Shown one piece after another: positions 40,260 to 53,997 of a stretch of DNA of 64,000 nt. Numbering within the stretch: the stretch's first letter is position 1; the number at the start of each line of letters is the position of its first letter. Origin of the DNA: Capitulum mitella (taxonomy: Eukaryota; Arthropoda; Thecostraca; Pollicipedomorpha; Pollicipedidae). Location: assembly GCA_030062745.1 (NCBI GenBank), contig CP099846.1:8615432-8679431 (forward strand). The letters run 5' to 3'. Under the pieces are notes generated by a model, which was not told where the DNA came from, searched no databases, and saw nothing but the letters and a program-made list of their open reading frames with translations. A program made the position numbers and the translations under genes.

Positions 40260-43200
40260 AACAGTGAGCGCCGACACTGGCGGGGGCGCAACAAACTGTG
40301 GCGCTGGAATCAATGCTGCCATGGCAGCGGTGAGCATGAACCTGCAGGCCTTGGCTCATGGCCAGCAGACCACCTGTAGTAGCGCAGGCGGCAACCAACA
40401 GGTGGTTTCATTCTCGCGCGCTTAATCATGAAGGAAGCCACGGGTCGCGAGTGATCTGTCATGAATGGTACTGCGCACTGCAAACACGTTTTAAGCCTGC
40501 CAGGATGTCTTATCTTACTGATCTTGAACGCGAAAATGCATACCACGTTATCTCACCAAACATGACGTGTCACAAGCACCTGCTGCGGTCACAAACAGCA
40601 CGAGATTTGAACGCATTCTCCCATCGCAATTTTGGCCCGGAGCAATGGCAAGAGAAAGACTCCGCGGTGTCCCGCGCGAGAAGCCGCCCGCCCCTACATG
40701 TGCGCAACGAGTTTTACTGGCACAATGCCAGCCAGTACTGCAAACCTTAGTGGACGGTTCGTGGAAAAGACCGGCTAGGCCGCATTAGCCTACCATGCAA
40801 AACGGCAACAACCAGCACGCTCGGTATTGTCGCGGGTTCAGTGACGGTTTATGTGCGTGGCTGATTTTTTTATGGAGGCGGGAAAAGCAGCATTAACCGT
40901 ATTCCGTGACAAGGCGCGAAGGGTTTTTAGGAGACTGGAGAACATGTTGGGAAGGCGGAGTCGGAGTTTTGGTCTTTGTGCACCATTGCCGTAATAAACC
41001 TACAATCAGTCCTAGAAATACTCTATGGGTTCCAATGAATTTTAAACGGACCTCATAGGCCTGTTTTGAACGTAGCTGTGTGACATTTAAGCAGTCGAAA
41101 AAAGACTCCGCGCGACAAGAGGGGAATGGATGACAATGGCAGGGCGTCCATGCATTGTTTCGCCCGTTCCGAATCATACCCCTCCCCCTTTGTGAGTGTG
41201 GCCCAACAGACATAGGAGCACAAGCATTAGCTGGATTAAAGCACCATAAGATTTCGACATTTCTTTTTGCATTGCGCCGGAGAGCTGCTGCTCAGAACTG
41301 ATAAGACTGGGTAGATGCCTCTAACTTCCTCCCTTCAATACCCTAGTTTGGGTAGATGCCTCTAACTTCCCTCCCTTCAATACCCTAGTCTACTGTGTGA
41401 CGCACTGTCAGCCAAGCTTTGGATAGCATTTGTAACACTGTACAGCATCATGTGTAAGCGGCGTGTTCATTCCTTAGTCTACATCGCCTGAACAGTGGCG
41501 AAGTCAGAGCTTTCGTAAGAAAAGGACCCGATCATTTTCCGCAAGAGATCGCCTCTTGTATGGATGGAGAAGGCCCCAATGAAATAACTGATAAAGAAAC
41601 AAAACAGAAATAGAATACCGACCTTAAAAAAAGTTCATCATCACACAAACGACACTCAACGCATTTTTGTTCTGGTTTTCGTTCCGATGTTTTTCGAAAT
41701 CCAACAATGTGCAAATCACCTGGCTGATAACAATGAATGCATTATATGCACTCGTGATGAGATCAACACGCAATGCGTCATAAGGACTGTCCGTTAAAAA
41801 CACGTCTAGAAAGCGTAATGTAATATAGGGCTTCATGATGATAAAAATGGATGCGCAGCGTAACAAATAGGAACACATAACATTACACGGTCTCATACTC
41901 TGTCAAGAACACTTATACTCATTCTAATGGTATTCATACCCACATGCTAAGTACAGGGCGACAGTAGATATCTGAGTGATTGTGAGCAATTTTGTTTCCC
42001 CCATGCTTGCATCACTTTGCTATGACTTGGATGGGCTCCTCGGCCCAGTGCTGATTCCAATAGCTGCAAGAAGGGCACGTCTCTCTTCGCTCGTCCACTG
42101 ATTGTGCTGGTCCCCCCCCCCCCCGAAGGCCTGGTTCACAAACCGGCTGGCGTTGTCCAGGCAACAGCACGCTAATGGCGAGGCGAACTAAAACACGACT
42201 CCGTGGAATGGCCGCTTTACATTTGCTTGTCTGCGATCCGCGCCAGTACGCGGAATCGCGTTGCGCGCAAAAACGAGCGGGCGATGAACCGGCAGCAAAG
42301 GCCGCAGCATCGCGGCCACTTCGAATGACTCGTCATCAGTGAGTACCGCGCCGCAGCAAACCACACGCGGCCCGGTGTTACGTCGTCACCTGCGGCCAGA
42401 CCGCACGTTTGCACGTTACCAGGCGGCAGCGACCGGGAGCAGGTGCCTGTCGCCCGGCGGCGTGATACCCGTCGCCACGCGCGCGCGCCGCGTCAAAGGT
42501 TTTACGGCGCTCACATATGCGCTCCGATTCAGCACAACTGTGACGAGCGGTCCAAATGATCGTCGATGAGAAATCATCTCCTTTAGGTACAAAACAGAGG
42601 ACGTTTTCATTCATCACTGCAGAGCGGGGTGTAAAATAAAGCAAGTCAGCAAGATAAATCAAGTCAGTAACAATAAGCAAGTCAACAACAGCAAGCACAC
42701 GGTCCGGCCCGGTTATCAGCGCTGGCAATGCCGTGACTGATCTCACGGCAGAAGAGCCAATCATGTCTGAAACAGAAACCGCAAACACAACGGGCGGCCG
42801 TAAACCTGCTCTCTCGGCAGCAGTCCGCAGATGCCTTCCAGCGTGCGCCATCGGACCCACCCCTGCTATCTCGAGCGGGAGGCACGTAGGAGTACTGCCT
42901 TCTCGCGCGTGTCCGTGTTTTATGTGATCTCTTGAACTTAAGCGTTGGCCCCCAGAATGGAGAATATCCTCCTTGCCCCTGCAGGTCTCCGAGTAGAGAT
43001 ATCCCGTACTTACTTGCCCATGTGGATCCACATATCGGACAATGTTCTGCCTTTCCTTGCGGGTCCACATTTGGAACAATCTCAGGCTTACGCTCGAAGG
43101 TCCACAGGTGGAGTGATCTGTTGCCCGTCCATCTGAGTCCACAGATCGAACGACATCTTGCCGATTTGCATTGATTCACGGACTGGCCGATCTCCTGGCC

Positions 43201-45039
43201 TGCCGTGTGGCCACGTCAGCCTCCTACCTCTCGGCCACAGAGGCGGCCCGCCCCACACACAGCGGCTCGTTGGTCCCGTCTCATACCGCGGCTGAATGGG
43301 TTCAAGGCCTTCCGTCCAGACCCACTTTGCAGTGGGCCTCGTCGCACGCCACCCGGTCGGCGTCAGCTCCACTGGCGGGGTTCGGCCGGCGGCCGGCTGC
43401 CAGCCGCCGGGCCGCGGCCTACAGCTCGGGCGGTCGACGCCCGCTGGACGGGGCGCCGGACGCTGAGGAGCCGGCCGGACCGGCGCCTCCCAGGGCACGG
43501 AGACGCCCTGGGCCGCCGCAGCCGCCGCCGCCCGGCAGAGCAAGATGACTTCATCCTTTATCTCGAGAAGGCTCCGGTGCGGTTCGGCGCGGCGGCGACC
43601 GACACGGCGGCGCTGCACAGCCCTATCAGCGGACGGCGCGCTAGAGACGCCTTCCGGCCTCCACCGGCGGCGGCTGTGGCGGCTGTGGCGGCTGCGGCGG
43701 CGGCAGCTGCCTTTGACGGCATCCCCTGGGATTGCGGCAGGGTGTGGGGGGTGAGCAGGGTGCGGGGCAACAGGAGGAGAGGCAGCAGGGGCGGCGCAGA
43801 AATCTCTGCTTGGCAGCTGACGAGAGCCAGGGGAAGCAGCCACCGCCAGCATCCAAAGCTCCGCGTTAGCCTGGTGATCTGAGACGGAGCGGCGCAGGCG
43901 AGTCTCTCGGTGCGCTCGAAAGGCGAACCGATCTTCAGAGAAATTATAGGCCGTCGTTACCTGTCCTGTGGACAAAAACATCGCAGCACACGTTCGTATA
44001 TCCGTATCGAGATTCGGGCGTTGAACATCTTTTGAGCTTTTTTACAATGCTGACGTTCGCGTAAGGAAGACCCCTATTGTTGGGGTACAGATCCGGTGTC
44101 GAGTCAGTCCGCGGACCGGGTAAAGAGGCTACCCAGTCCTCGCCCCGGCTCCGCCGCGGCCGCCCCGCTTCCGGCGCTATTTCACAGAACCGAACACTCG
44201 CGGAAGCCATCCTCTTCCTGACCCTGTGGCCGCCGGACAGACAGCCGCAGGGGCGCGGTGGCGGCACGGACGGTCATGTCACATGATGTTTTCGTCAAGA
44301 CTCGTGACGCATCAAGTTTACTTCACCGCCGTCCACTACCGGTGACACAATCGGCACAACGTGGAGACGGCGGAATGAATAGTGTCGCTGGGGATTATCC
44401 CACCTGTCGGGTGCGTTTTCATGCGGTGTGCTCGAGTTTCGTGACGTTCCGCGTATTTCTCTTCGCTGTGGCCCTATGGCAACATCCATATGGCCTAGTT
44501 CCGAAAAAAGTCCTTCCGCATGACACCAGTCAATGGTTCTTTTTGCTTCTGCTCCAATTTTGTCCCCATTTTCATTAGACAGTCCCTTTTATTGTGAGTA
44601 TTTTTACATCACAGTGTTTTGTGGAAAATCAACATCGCGAAGAGCCTATTGTGGCATTTGTCGCTGCCGGCGACATTCTAAAAACGACTTTGTGAAAAAC
44701 GCGAATTAGCGCTAAACATGGTAACAAAAGATTAGGTGCGTCATGCGAGATGCCTTTGTCCAGCTTTCGTTCTTCTGACAGCACCGTTGCATAGCGTTGC
44801 ATGAACGACCTTCCTTCGTATCAATAGCGAGCGGAAAGTGCGAAGACAGACCGTGCTGTTTGTGTTTGCCTTTTCAATCACAGTAAACCTTGCTCAAACA
44901 ATGAATCATTGTCATTTATAGACGCCGGGTAACGCCACCATAGATGCTCTGTCTCAGTCACCGACAAACAGGAGACACTTGGCTTTCCTTTCGACGTGAA
45001 ATGTAATTAGATTAGATTCCATTGGTCCTGATAAATCTA
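40260..45039. other. Noncoding region upstream of the SUR-like start
   Basis: No conserved protein recognised. Includes a 41-bp tandem duplication (41,309-41,391), short CAAGTCA repeats (42,645-42,700), degenerate GTCCACA-type repeats (43,015-43,160) and a GC-rich stretch around 43,380-43,780. If the exon at 39.6-40.0 kb is the SUR 5' UTR, all of this is its first intron. Confidence 0.4.
41309..41391. repeat. 41-bp tandem duplication
   Basis: GGGTAGATGCCTCTAACTTC followed by CAATACCCTAGT occurs twice in succession, with one inserted C in the second copy. Confidence 0.92.
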
Positions 45040-45335
45040 ACGCTGAGTGGCTCTGGTTCGTGGCGGTACTGTGACCCTGACGAGTGATCGGTACCATCAC
45101 TATGTGACGCTGAGTGGCGCTGGTTTGTGGCGGTGCTGTGGTCCCGATCACTGGTTGGTACCATCACTTTGTGCCCCTGAGTGGTTTGTGGCGGTGCTGC
45201 GGCCCCGATCAATGGTTGGTACCATTACTATGTGACGCTGAGTGGCGCTGGTTTGTGGCGGTACTCTGACCCTGACCAGTGGTCGGTACCATCACTAAAT
45301 GACGCTGAGCGGTGCTGGTTTGTGGCGGTGCTGTC
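45040..45335. repeat. 67-bp minisatellite
   Basis: Five copies; TGGCGGT recurs at 45061, 45128, 45189, 45256 and 45323 (spacings 67, 61, 67, 67). Units share GTACCATCACT and GACGCTGAGTGGCGCTGG. Confidence 0.93.
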
Positions 45336-45351
45336 CCGCCGGAGTGGCACA

Positions 45352-45387
45352 GCCGGCTACTGATGGCACCGGCCATCAGTAGCCGGC
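45352..45387. repeat. Perfect 15-bp inverted repeat, 6-nt loop
   Basis: GCCGGCTACTGATGG pairs exactly with CCATCAGTAGCCGGC around the loop CACCGG. It lies just after the 67-bp array. Confidence 0.95.
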
Positions 45388-46459
45388 GCCATCAGACGCG
45401 TCACGGGCGGCCTTGATGCTGATCCTCGGAGCGGGCGGCGCGGCGCGGCGGGACGTCCGTGGCCTCCTGCGGGGGTGGAGAGGGAGGAACGGGCTCTGAC
45501 TCAGTCGCAGGGCGCGGGCCGTCTGACCGGGACTGTCCGCCGGGCCGGGACGGCCGGGCCTGTCCCGCCGTCTCCCTGCCAGTCGGGCCCGCCTCCGGGC
45601 GACGCCGTGCGCATTAGCCGCCCCGGAGCCGGCGCGCCGCGGCCAAAACCGGCCCTATGGAGAACCGGTCCCGCTGACGTGACGTCACACTCAAAAGAGC
45701 ACGCGGTCGTCAGTGTGTGTGTGTGTATGTATAATGAGGAGACATTTATGCGGCACTTTTGCAAATGATGCAACAGGGTGACGGGGTGGTGACATCCAAG
45801 TATTTCCAGGACATGATGGCGCATCTGAGTGTTTGTATACGAGTCATTTTCTTTCGCGATTGTTTGAGGAATTCCTTTGCCCTCGTAATGAGATCCGGAA
45901 CAGTTACCATTCTATCCGGAGCAGAGACGTTGTTTTGACGGTGCCGGAAAATCCTCGCTTACTGAACGTGAACACGTAGAACAGCAGTCTCTCTGAAAAC
46001 CCCAAGGTAATACTAGAGGTCAAATCTGTGGAGCAGTAACACTCCTGGACTGAGTGCTGAGTTAGCAGTATGTGTATCGGGTGCAGGTCCAACAGCAGAC
46101 GCCCTGTTCACCTGAGATACTGCCCTGAATAAATAGCAGACAAGAAGCTTCCCTGAAGCACTGAACGGAATGGGTCGAGGGTAGGCGCACTGCTCCCATT
46201 TGGTTTCTGTGTTCTGATGAAGCACTGCTGGTCGTGTGGCCCGCATCGTCGCTGACAGGCGTTCCGTGCAAAGAACGGAGACACAGGAGATGGTGGAAAG
46301 CAGGGCTGTAGGCCCTCAGTTGATGACTGGGCTGCCTCTGGACTAGACGGCGTTCTGTAACCGTGCCGGCCAGACGCCTCCGCCGCGGCGCAGAGTTCAG
46401 AGCCCGGTGTCGTCTCCTGCGCTGCCGGCTCGCCGCTGACCGGGTCTCCGTGTTCGCAG
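45388..46459. other. Sequence just upstream of the SUR-like start exon
   Basis: GC-rich to 45,690 with a TGACGTCA palindrome at 45680-45687, then a (GT)n run near 45,715 and AT-richer DNA. No exon was recognised apart from the acceptor at 46,459. Confidence 0.4.
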
Positions 46460-47114
46460 GGCCGGAGGCGGCCCCGGCTGGCGTCGGCCGGCGGGAGAGC
46501 GCCGGCCGCGTCGCTAGCGCCGGCCGTCGGCGCCGACAACCGACATGGAGTGGCTGTGCGGCGGGCCGGCGCCGCGCCGCTGGGACGACGTCTGCCACCT
46601 GGACCTGGCGGCGGCCGGCGCGGCCGGCGCGCACCTGGCGCTGCTGGCCGTGGCCGGGCCGGTCTGGTGCGTGCTCCGGCGGACCGGGCGCGGGCCGGAC
46701 GGTGGCGCGGCGCCGGCCGGCCCACCGGCCCGGCTGCGGCACCACTCGGCCCGCTGGCTGCTCGCGCTGCTCGCCGCGCTCGTCTCGCTCGCCGCGCTCA
46801 TGGACGCCGTGCTGGGCGAGTGGTACTCGCGCGTGTGGCACGTGCACGTGGTGGCGGCGCCGGCGGCCGCGCTGCTGGCGGTCGGCAGCGTGGTCGGCCT
46901 GGCTGCGGCCAGTGAACGGGACGCGGCGCCGGCGCGGCTGCTGCTCAACGCGCTGTACCTGGCCGTCGGCGCCGCCCTGGCCGTGCTTAAGGTGCGCTTC
47001 TACGAGAGCGTGCCCGGTCTGGGCCCGGGGCACGTGCGCGTCGACCTGGCCTGGGCACTGACGGTCGTCTACGGCCTCTGGTTAGTGCTGGAAGTTCACT
47101 TCATCTTCGCCGAG
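46460..47114 (+). CDS. SUR-like exon 1: start codon and TMD0
   Basis: The ATG at 46545 opens 190 codons ending in phase 0 at GAG|GTAAGC. The start MEWLCGG aligns with the MPLAFCG start of SUR1. The exon is very GC-rich and encodes an Ala/Leu-rich five-helix domain; helix 2 begins ARWLLALL like the LRWILTF segment of SUR1. A plausible acceptor (ctccgtgttcgcag) ends at 46459, so 46460-46544 is probably 5' UTR spliced from an upstream noncoding exon. Confidence 0.83.
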
Positions 47115-50100
47115 GTAAGCAGACGCTCTGGCACCAGGCGCGGTTGAAGATGAAGTGCCAGGTAAACGGCAGTGTACCGTACATATGTGTGTAATCATGA
47201 TGCACCAAACTACTGTTTATCGCTTCTTTCTTCGGTACTCATCTGGGTGACTGGTTGTTAAACACTGGCCACCTGCCCCATTGTGGTGTGCCCGTCCATG
47301 CACGCAAACAAGTTGTTTCTCTGTAAAAGTCACCGCAAACGGTGGCAGCGCTGATTGCGACATAGCATATGTGTACGCGAAAGATAATGCTCAGCCCTAT
47401 CCTTTGATCCGCATTTGTCGTCACCATGGGCCCGTGAGTCGACATGTGCTTTTTATACAAGTTGCAATGTCCCTCACTGACTGCTCGTGCATTTTCATCA
47501 GCTGTTTTACGTGTTTATATTTTGCATGCAGTACGGCATACCCAAACTAGGTTTTTGTGTACTTGTTTCACATTTTTGGAGCTTTGTTGACGCGCCCCTG
47601 TAACCTGTATGTTAGCTTACGCTGCCTAATTCTAAACATGTTGTTTTCCTCAAATGAAATGAGTTAAAAGGGTCCGAGGGTACCAAATCCCGCGACTGGA
47701 GGCTCAGAGCACACACTGGCAGCCAGCGCTCGGTTCACGCCGCCCCGAGGTTCAGCCACCTCGTGTTAAGTCCGACTTCAGTCGGGAAAATCTGCGTGCC
47801 CTCTGCGGACTGAGACTCACGACATCCGACCGCCTTCCGCCGCCGCCAGTGCACGACGGGTCGCCGACATAGGCGCAGCCAGGGGGGCCCCCTTAGGTCC
47901 GCATTTTTTGTGAAAACCATTGCACATCGTCTTCCCGGCAGGCGGTTTTCGTATGATTTCAATTCGCACTGAGCCCCCCCCCCCCTTAAGGAAATCCTGG
48001 CTGTGCCCCTGGTCGCCAATCCACGTATGCTCGACGCGTCGCGTGTCGAGTCTATGTTGCCACCCGGCTATTCATAAAGGCATTCTGACTCAGAGACGGC
48101 TGTTACGCTCAGCACCACCTGTTCGCGACGGCCTGATTTGCTCGCTTGTTCAGGCCTGGTTGCTTTATTGAGAAGTGGCGGTAGCGCCACGCAAGGCGAA
48201 TATTTCCGATCCAACTTTGCTCCTCGATCGATGGCAGACAAGTGGAGGCACTCGAGAGGAGTGCCTCCACACGTGAGTCACTCCTGTGAAGTGCTTACAA
48301 CCGTCTGTTGCTTAGTCGTCAATCGCTGATAAGGGGTTCACTGGCCCCCACGCAATCCGCACAGGGGCGTGGGAGCATCAGAAAAGTGGGGGTTTGCAAA
48401 GACGCTCCTGTCGTACGGCTTATGCTACGTTTCAAAAGGTGGGGATCATAACCTCCCTCCCCCCATCTTCCTACGCCTATGAAGCCGCACATATAGTTCA
48501 TGTGGAGCTTTGTCTCGTCTCGCTTGGTCTCATCCCTGTTTGTTCGACCGCGTTTGCGGCATTCCGGAATCAACAAAAGGCGCCGAAAACCTGCGCCGTC
48601 TGTTTCACGTTTACGCCTCCATTCGTTAGTGATGTACTTAAGATCACGCGTTTGACTCACGCTGTCCATTGAGCGGATTACGGTCGCTCCGTCCTAGGGT
48701 ACGCGCAAAACACGATTCTGGAAGGAAGCCATCTTGGACGGTTTGTTTCTTCCAACATAAACAAACCAATCGCAGCTTTCGGTACTTGGTCCGCATATTT
48801 TATCGTTAATATTCACCTAACTTGATATACCTGAGAGAAAAAAGAAACTGGGCTTGCTACTATACAGCCGGCCTTTCCTTCCTGGTGTTCATGATTTTCG
48901 GGCTGTTATCCTCGTCATGTCTCAGTTGCACGTCACACCTGTCGTTCTACATTTCGGTCAAGGAAATATCCAGCCATTGTCAAGAGTTGCATTCCCACTC
49001 GTATGCTGGATGGTCGTGACGGTTGGTCGCCCACAGGTCGAGAGCTCACTTCACTGAGATTCGAACCCACAGCTTTACCATTAAGGATCTGACTCTCTCT
49101 CCGTTGAGATAATGGGAAAGGGCAATGAGCGGTAGAAAAGACCTCTTTGATACGGCATTACTACAAGTGCCGAATTTTTAATCGCAGCGTTGTTGCGTGG
49201 CAGACATTCCGTAGACCTGTAATGCCTTAAGTCTTCATTGATCAGGAATTAATGGTTCGGCACCCACAACTCGGTTCAGTTATTAAATGTGTTGGGTGAG
49301 AGCTGGCATGTCATAACTTTTATTGTTTGTTTTAGCGGTTTATTGGTGCCTTTGGTTCGGGAAAAATGAAGTGGCAACCCTTTGAAGTCGTTTGACGAAA
49401 TGTACATTTATCGGCCCGGCAATAGCCGGCAGCATTCCTGAAAGATTCGCACCCGATGCGGCATAACCTAGAGTCTTTTAAATACGTTATGTCGTGAAAA
49501 TACGGTCCCAGAGAGATCGGCAGACTAGCGACTTTGTCGGATATTCAGACCTGTTCTTTTTCCTGAATGGTTCGAAAGAGGTTTGGCTTATTTAACTTCA
49601 CAGTGGTTTTAAATACTAATTGAACCAATGAAAGTTTCTCTCATCATTTCCTTTGGTGCTCAAATCATGGATGGGTTTTTAGTTAGTGAAAATAAATGAG
49701 CTGAGGCAAATGTAGAATCTTTCTTACGTGGAATTTGGGAACCACATAAGCAATTTTACTGATGTCATGAAATCAATAGTGAAACGACTGTTCGACTGCA
49801 TGGACAGTTCATGCGTTGGTTCCAGATTGTGGGAGACTTTATGGAACGTAGGCTGGCGGAGGGTTCGGCTTCGGAAAGAGACAGACGCAGATGAATCACC
49901 TCGTGTCCTGCCCCGGGGTCACCGCTGACGGATCTGACTGACTCTCCGGAAGGAGCGGCTTCCGGTGTGTCACTGCTCCACTCACTGGGGCCGCCTGCCG
50001 TATCGCCGGCTTTGGCGAAACCCTTATACACACCACAAGTGCACGCACCATCTGTAACGACTTGTAATTCTCCGAAACATACTTTTAGTTTCTTACCAAT

Positions 50101-53100
50101 TCCTCGGATTGCTTTTGCGCCTTCTCCGCCACCACTGAGGCAGATAGCATCACTCGGACGCACCCAGCCACTTGACCGGACGCGCGATACACCGAATTCA
50201 TCCCGAGCAAGATGTTATTGCTCGCCGACCGGCGGCGCGCACGTCGCGCCCGGCGTCCCGTCATTGACCGGAAGCTGCCGTTTCCGGCCAGCCCGAGGGT
50301 CGCCACGCTCGTAAATTCCTTGCGCTTGCTGCGCTGGGCCGGCCGAACAGTGCTGAGCGGCCTGCTGCCGGCCCAATTAGGTCAAAGTTGGCCATGATTT
50401 ATGAAAATCCAGGCTGTTGTTACATATGGCTGAATTCTCAGTATTACTCTAATCAATTAACTTGTCGCCCTTTAACGCGGCCCGTCATGGCTTTTCTGCC
50501 CGCACACGCCGTCGTATGGAGGGTCAGACTGACCCCTTCCTGGAATCCAAACTAATGTTGATCGCGGAATTTATGTGCCACTTTCAGACAGCCTGGTTCT
50601 TGATCCTCCTAACACCGCTCCATTTGTCCTTCCTTGCCAGCTACATCTTTGGTCATTTCAGGTCAAATGGAGGCATGCTATGGGTTATGTTATAGCTTTG
50701 TCGACCATCACTTTTTTGCCGATTTGTTGCATCTGAGTGTCTTAGGATCTGAATGTAGTTCAGACATTCACTTCATATCCATGTGATGCGATGCCAGGTG
50801 AAAGACACCCGAAAATCATCGGAGGTCGCGTCAGGTCACGGTTCTGACTGGTGGCTATGCACCTTTCGACGCGTGGCGCGGCGCTGACCACCGGATTTAA
50901 AGCTTTACCTCCCGGGAGTTAGAAAAAAACGGTTTCAGAATCGCTGATCATTTTTGGAAAGGTAGATTAAATTTGAGATATGTAAGTTAAATCGTTCAAA
51001 ATACATTTCAGAAAAATTATCTCGGGGTCTGATTCACCCCTCCCATGACGGGTGGGTTAACGCGTCAATCCTTTCGTCTTTAAATGCATGGCGTTTGAGG
51101 CAGGCATTAACTTCTGATTATCTTCATGACATTTTGTTTTTGTGACCTGGTTTTGACGCTTATTTGGCTGTTTATGATCGATTTTGACGGTCTGACTGTG
51201 ATAACGCTCACGGCACGAAGCTTATTTCGGAATGAATGAGACCCGTTGGAATGGTTTTGAACTGAGTTTCTAGGCTGGTCGCTCCCAAGGGCGTGCTGAG
51301 TGTAATCGCTAGAGCTAGCAGTTTGCAGATGCTCCAAACTGAAGAGTCAGCAGATGTTCGCAGACATCAAGGCTACCTTGCACAGCTGACGATAGGGCTG
51401 CTTATTTGTGTTCATCGCCCATTTGCCAGCGTTAGCACACAGCGCTTTGGGTCATGTGAATGATACTTACATCCAGCCAGATTTGATTAGTAAAAACTCT
51501 ACATGGAACCGGATTAAGCATCCTTTAAGTCTCCAATTTTATTCCATTCCTGTTTTTCACTATGCATGCAAACGATTTTTGCAGCTTAAAGACAAAATAA
51601 AAATTGTAGCTGTAATGGTGCGTTATGCAAAAGGAAATAAGACAGACGTAGTACAAACAAAAATCGGATAATGAAACATTCAGACTTGCAATTATGACCT
51701 ACCATGTAGCATTGACTCTTGGAAAACCTTACTTGATATCGGATTAGCATCTAGACGTATTGTCATGTTGTTTTCTCGTAAATAATTGCCGAAAATTTCC
51801 ATAAAAAGAGATTTTTCAATGCACGTATGGTGACAAATAGAACATTTCTTGTGGAAGAGCAAGTACCACTTTTTGGGAGTATTTGCTTTTAGAAATAACT
51901 GAATAGCAATGCATCTTGCTTTGCGATGCGTCTAACAGAATTTCGAACGGTTGACGCAATACAATGTTCATTTGGAATGCAGCTTCGGTACTCAGTACCT
52001 CTACAAAGCGCATGTGTGGCAAACTACCGTGCTCTGCGTGGACTGAGGATCTCAGATCGGCCTCTCTTTCACGCAGTCATTACTCAGCTTGTACAGAGAT
52101 GACTGGCTCAAGCCACCGACAGTCCCTTTCGATGAAGACCATTTCCTGTCAACGGCCAATCACTACTGACGGGGAAGACAACCTCAGATTGATCAATAGT
52201 CACCTCGGATGATTGTGACTGCCTCAGATGCTCCCTGTAGTGGGGAGAACCGTCCCAGATCAAGTGCTAGTCTGGAGTAGTCGGTTCCGCCGTGACGGAG
52301 GCGCTGTCCTAGTCCCACTGCTTCAGCCTCGCCTCGGGCCGGCCGAGAAGTAATGACGGCTGCTTCGGTCTGGCTGTGCGGTGACGGCCAGCAGCGGCTG
52401 TGACGGCTGTGACGGCTGGCTCGTGCCGTCGGCGCGGCTGTGACCGCCAGCTGAGCGGCTGTCCTCTGTGGCGCCGACGGGGGCTGGCGCTGCAGATCAT
52501 AGACGGCGACGTCATCGGGGGGTGGGGGGGGAGACCGCCGGGTGAGAGGGATTCATCTGCCGTCGGCAGACAGGACCATTAATTCACATGCCGGCTCAGG
52601 CAAACAGCGGCGCAGGCAGGGGACTGTTGAATCCAGTTGTATTTTAGACAAGGAAGAGTGGCCAAATGTGTCTGTTGCTACGCCAGCCACTTGGTGCTCA
52701 CTGAAATCCAAGTAGATTACGACACTGAGGTAAGGTGCAAATAGTCCGTGTAATATCTGATAAAAGCAAATAAACTGGTAATACCTGAACAACGGAAACA
52801 AACTGATTCATGAAAAAATATCCCTGAGGTAGGCCATGACCGAAGTATAGGATAAACTATGTTGTTTTCGTTTTTCTGATATTATAGGCTTCAGTCTATT
52901 TGTACTTACCTTACCTAACTGCAACAGCAGTGCCCAGTTCAGAACTACAGTATATAAAAATACTGATTAGTTGGGCAAAGCTGAATCTTTCTACGTCGGA
53001 AGTGTAGAGTCTAGATTGACCGGCTGTTTGCTGTTATGTTCCTCTTCCTCGATGCAGTTCGTTCGTTACTCTACCGTCTGCCTCATATTGAACTGACCGA

Positions 53101-53751
53101 TAAAGCACAAGCATTGTGAACTGCGCCACCCTCGCTGCTTTTCCAGCTGCTACCAAGCAAGCTACGTAAGAGTACCTCACTGCTGTCATCCAGCTGAGCA
53201 ATGGGATCGTTACGGTTCCAGTTGCACCACGTACACGATGACGTCGAGCCGTGGAGCCATTAGTACCGTCCCCTGGGAGCCAGTTACCCGGTGATATCAC
53301 CGCGAGAAAGCCGTGTTGCAGTCGTCTGACCACGGAGCGGTGTGCGCCGAACTTTTCCGTAGGGGACGGGATTGCCAGCTGACGGTTTTCAGGGAGCTGT
53401 GGAATAGTTGTCGTCATAAGCGTGATCGGCAGTTAGTTGGTAGAGCGCTCTTCTCCCCGTCCTTGCAAGACGGGTTCGAGTGCCCCCGGCGCTCGATGTT
53501 TGGCTCGCTTGTCAGCTGGGCACCGTCAAACATAGGGTCAAGGTGACTACCGCACGGTCTTGTCGCATCCTTGCACTTTAGTTTAATTGCCGTTTGAAAT
53601 ATCAATTTTATCATTATCAATAGCCGCCGAGGTATCTGTCAGAGCTTTCATTTTTGTTTCGTTGGGAAGCTTTTGCAGTTTTTCATCTTGTTATGTGTAA
53701 ATAAAGACCGAGTTACTAAAATTAAAGGTCTTCAAAAGCAAACTTATATTT

Positions 53752-53845
<94 letters not shown>

Positions 53846-53950
53846 TCAGATGTCGGCGTTTTTAACGCATGGTATTGCGAACTAATAATGTCGCAGGCTG
53901 CTATTTTGCTTGATGTACACGAAAATGGTGTTCTGGGATATATATACATG

Positions 53951-53997
<47 letters not shown>

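Noticed and set aside
40358..40750. 130-residue plus-strand frame with mixed composition
   Set aside because: Composition is protein-like but no family, start context or splice partner could be supported. Kept only as a possibility.
53417..53490. Functional tRNA gene
   Set aside because: A and B boxes are present but the T-stem and acceptor stem do not pair, and the sequence continues into a body shared with another repeat copy: a SINE head.
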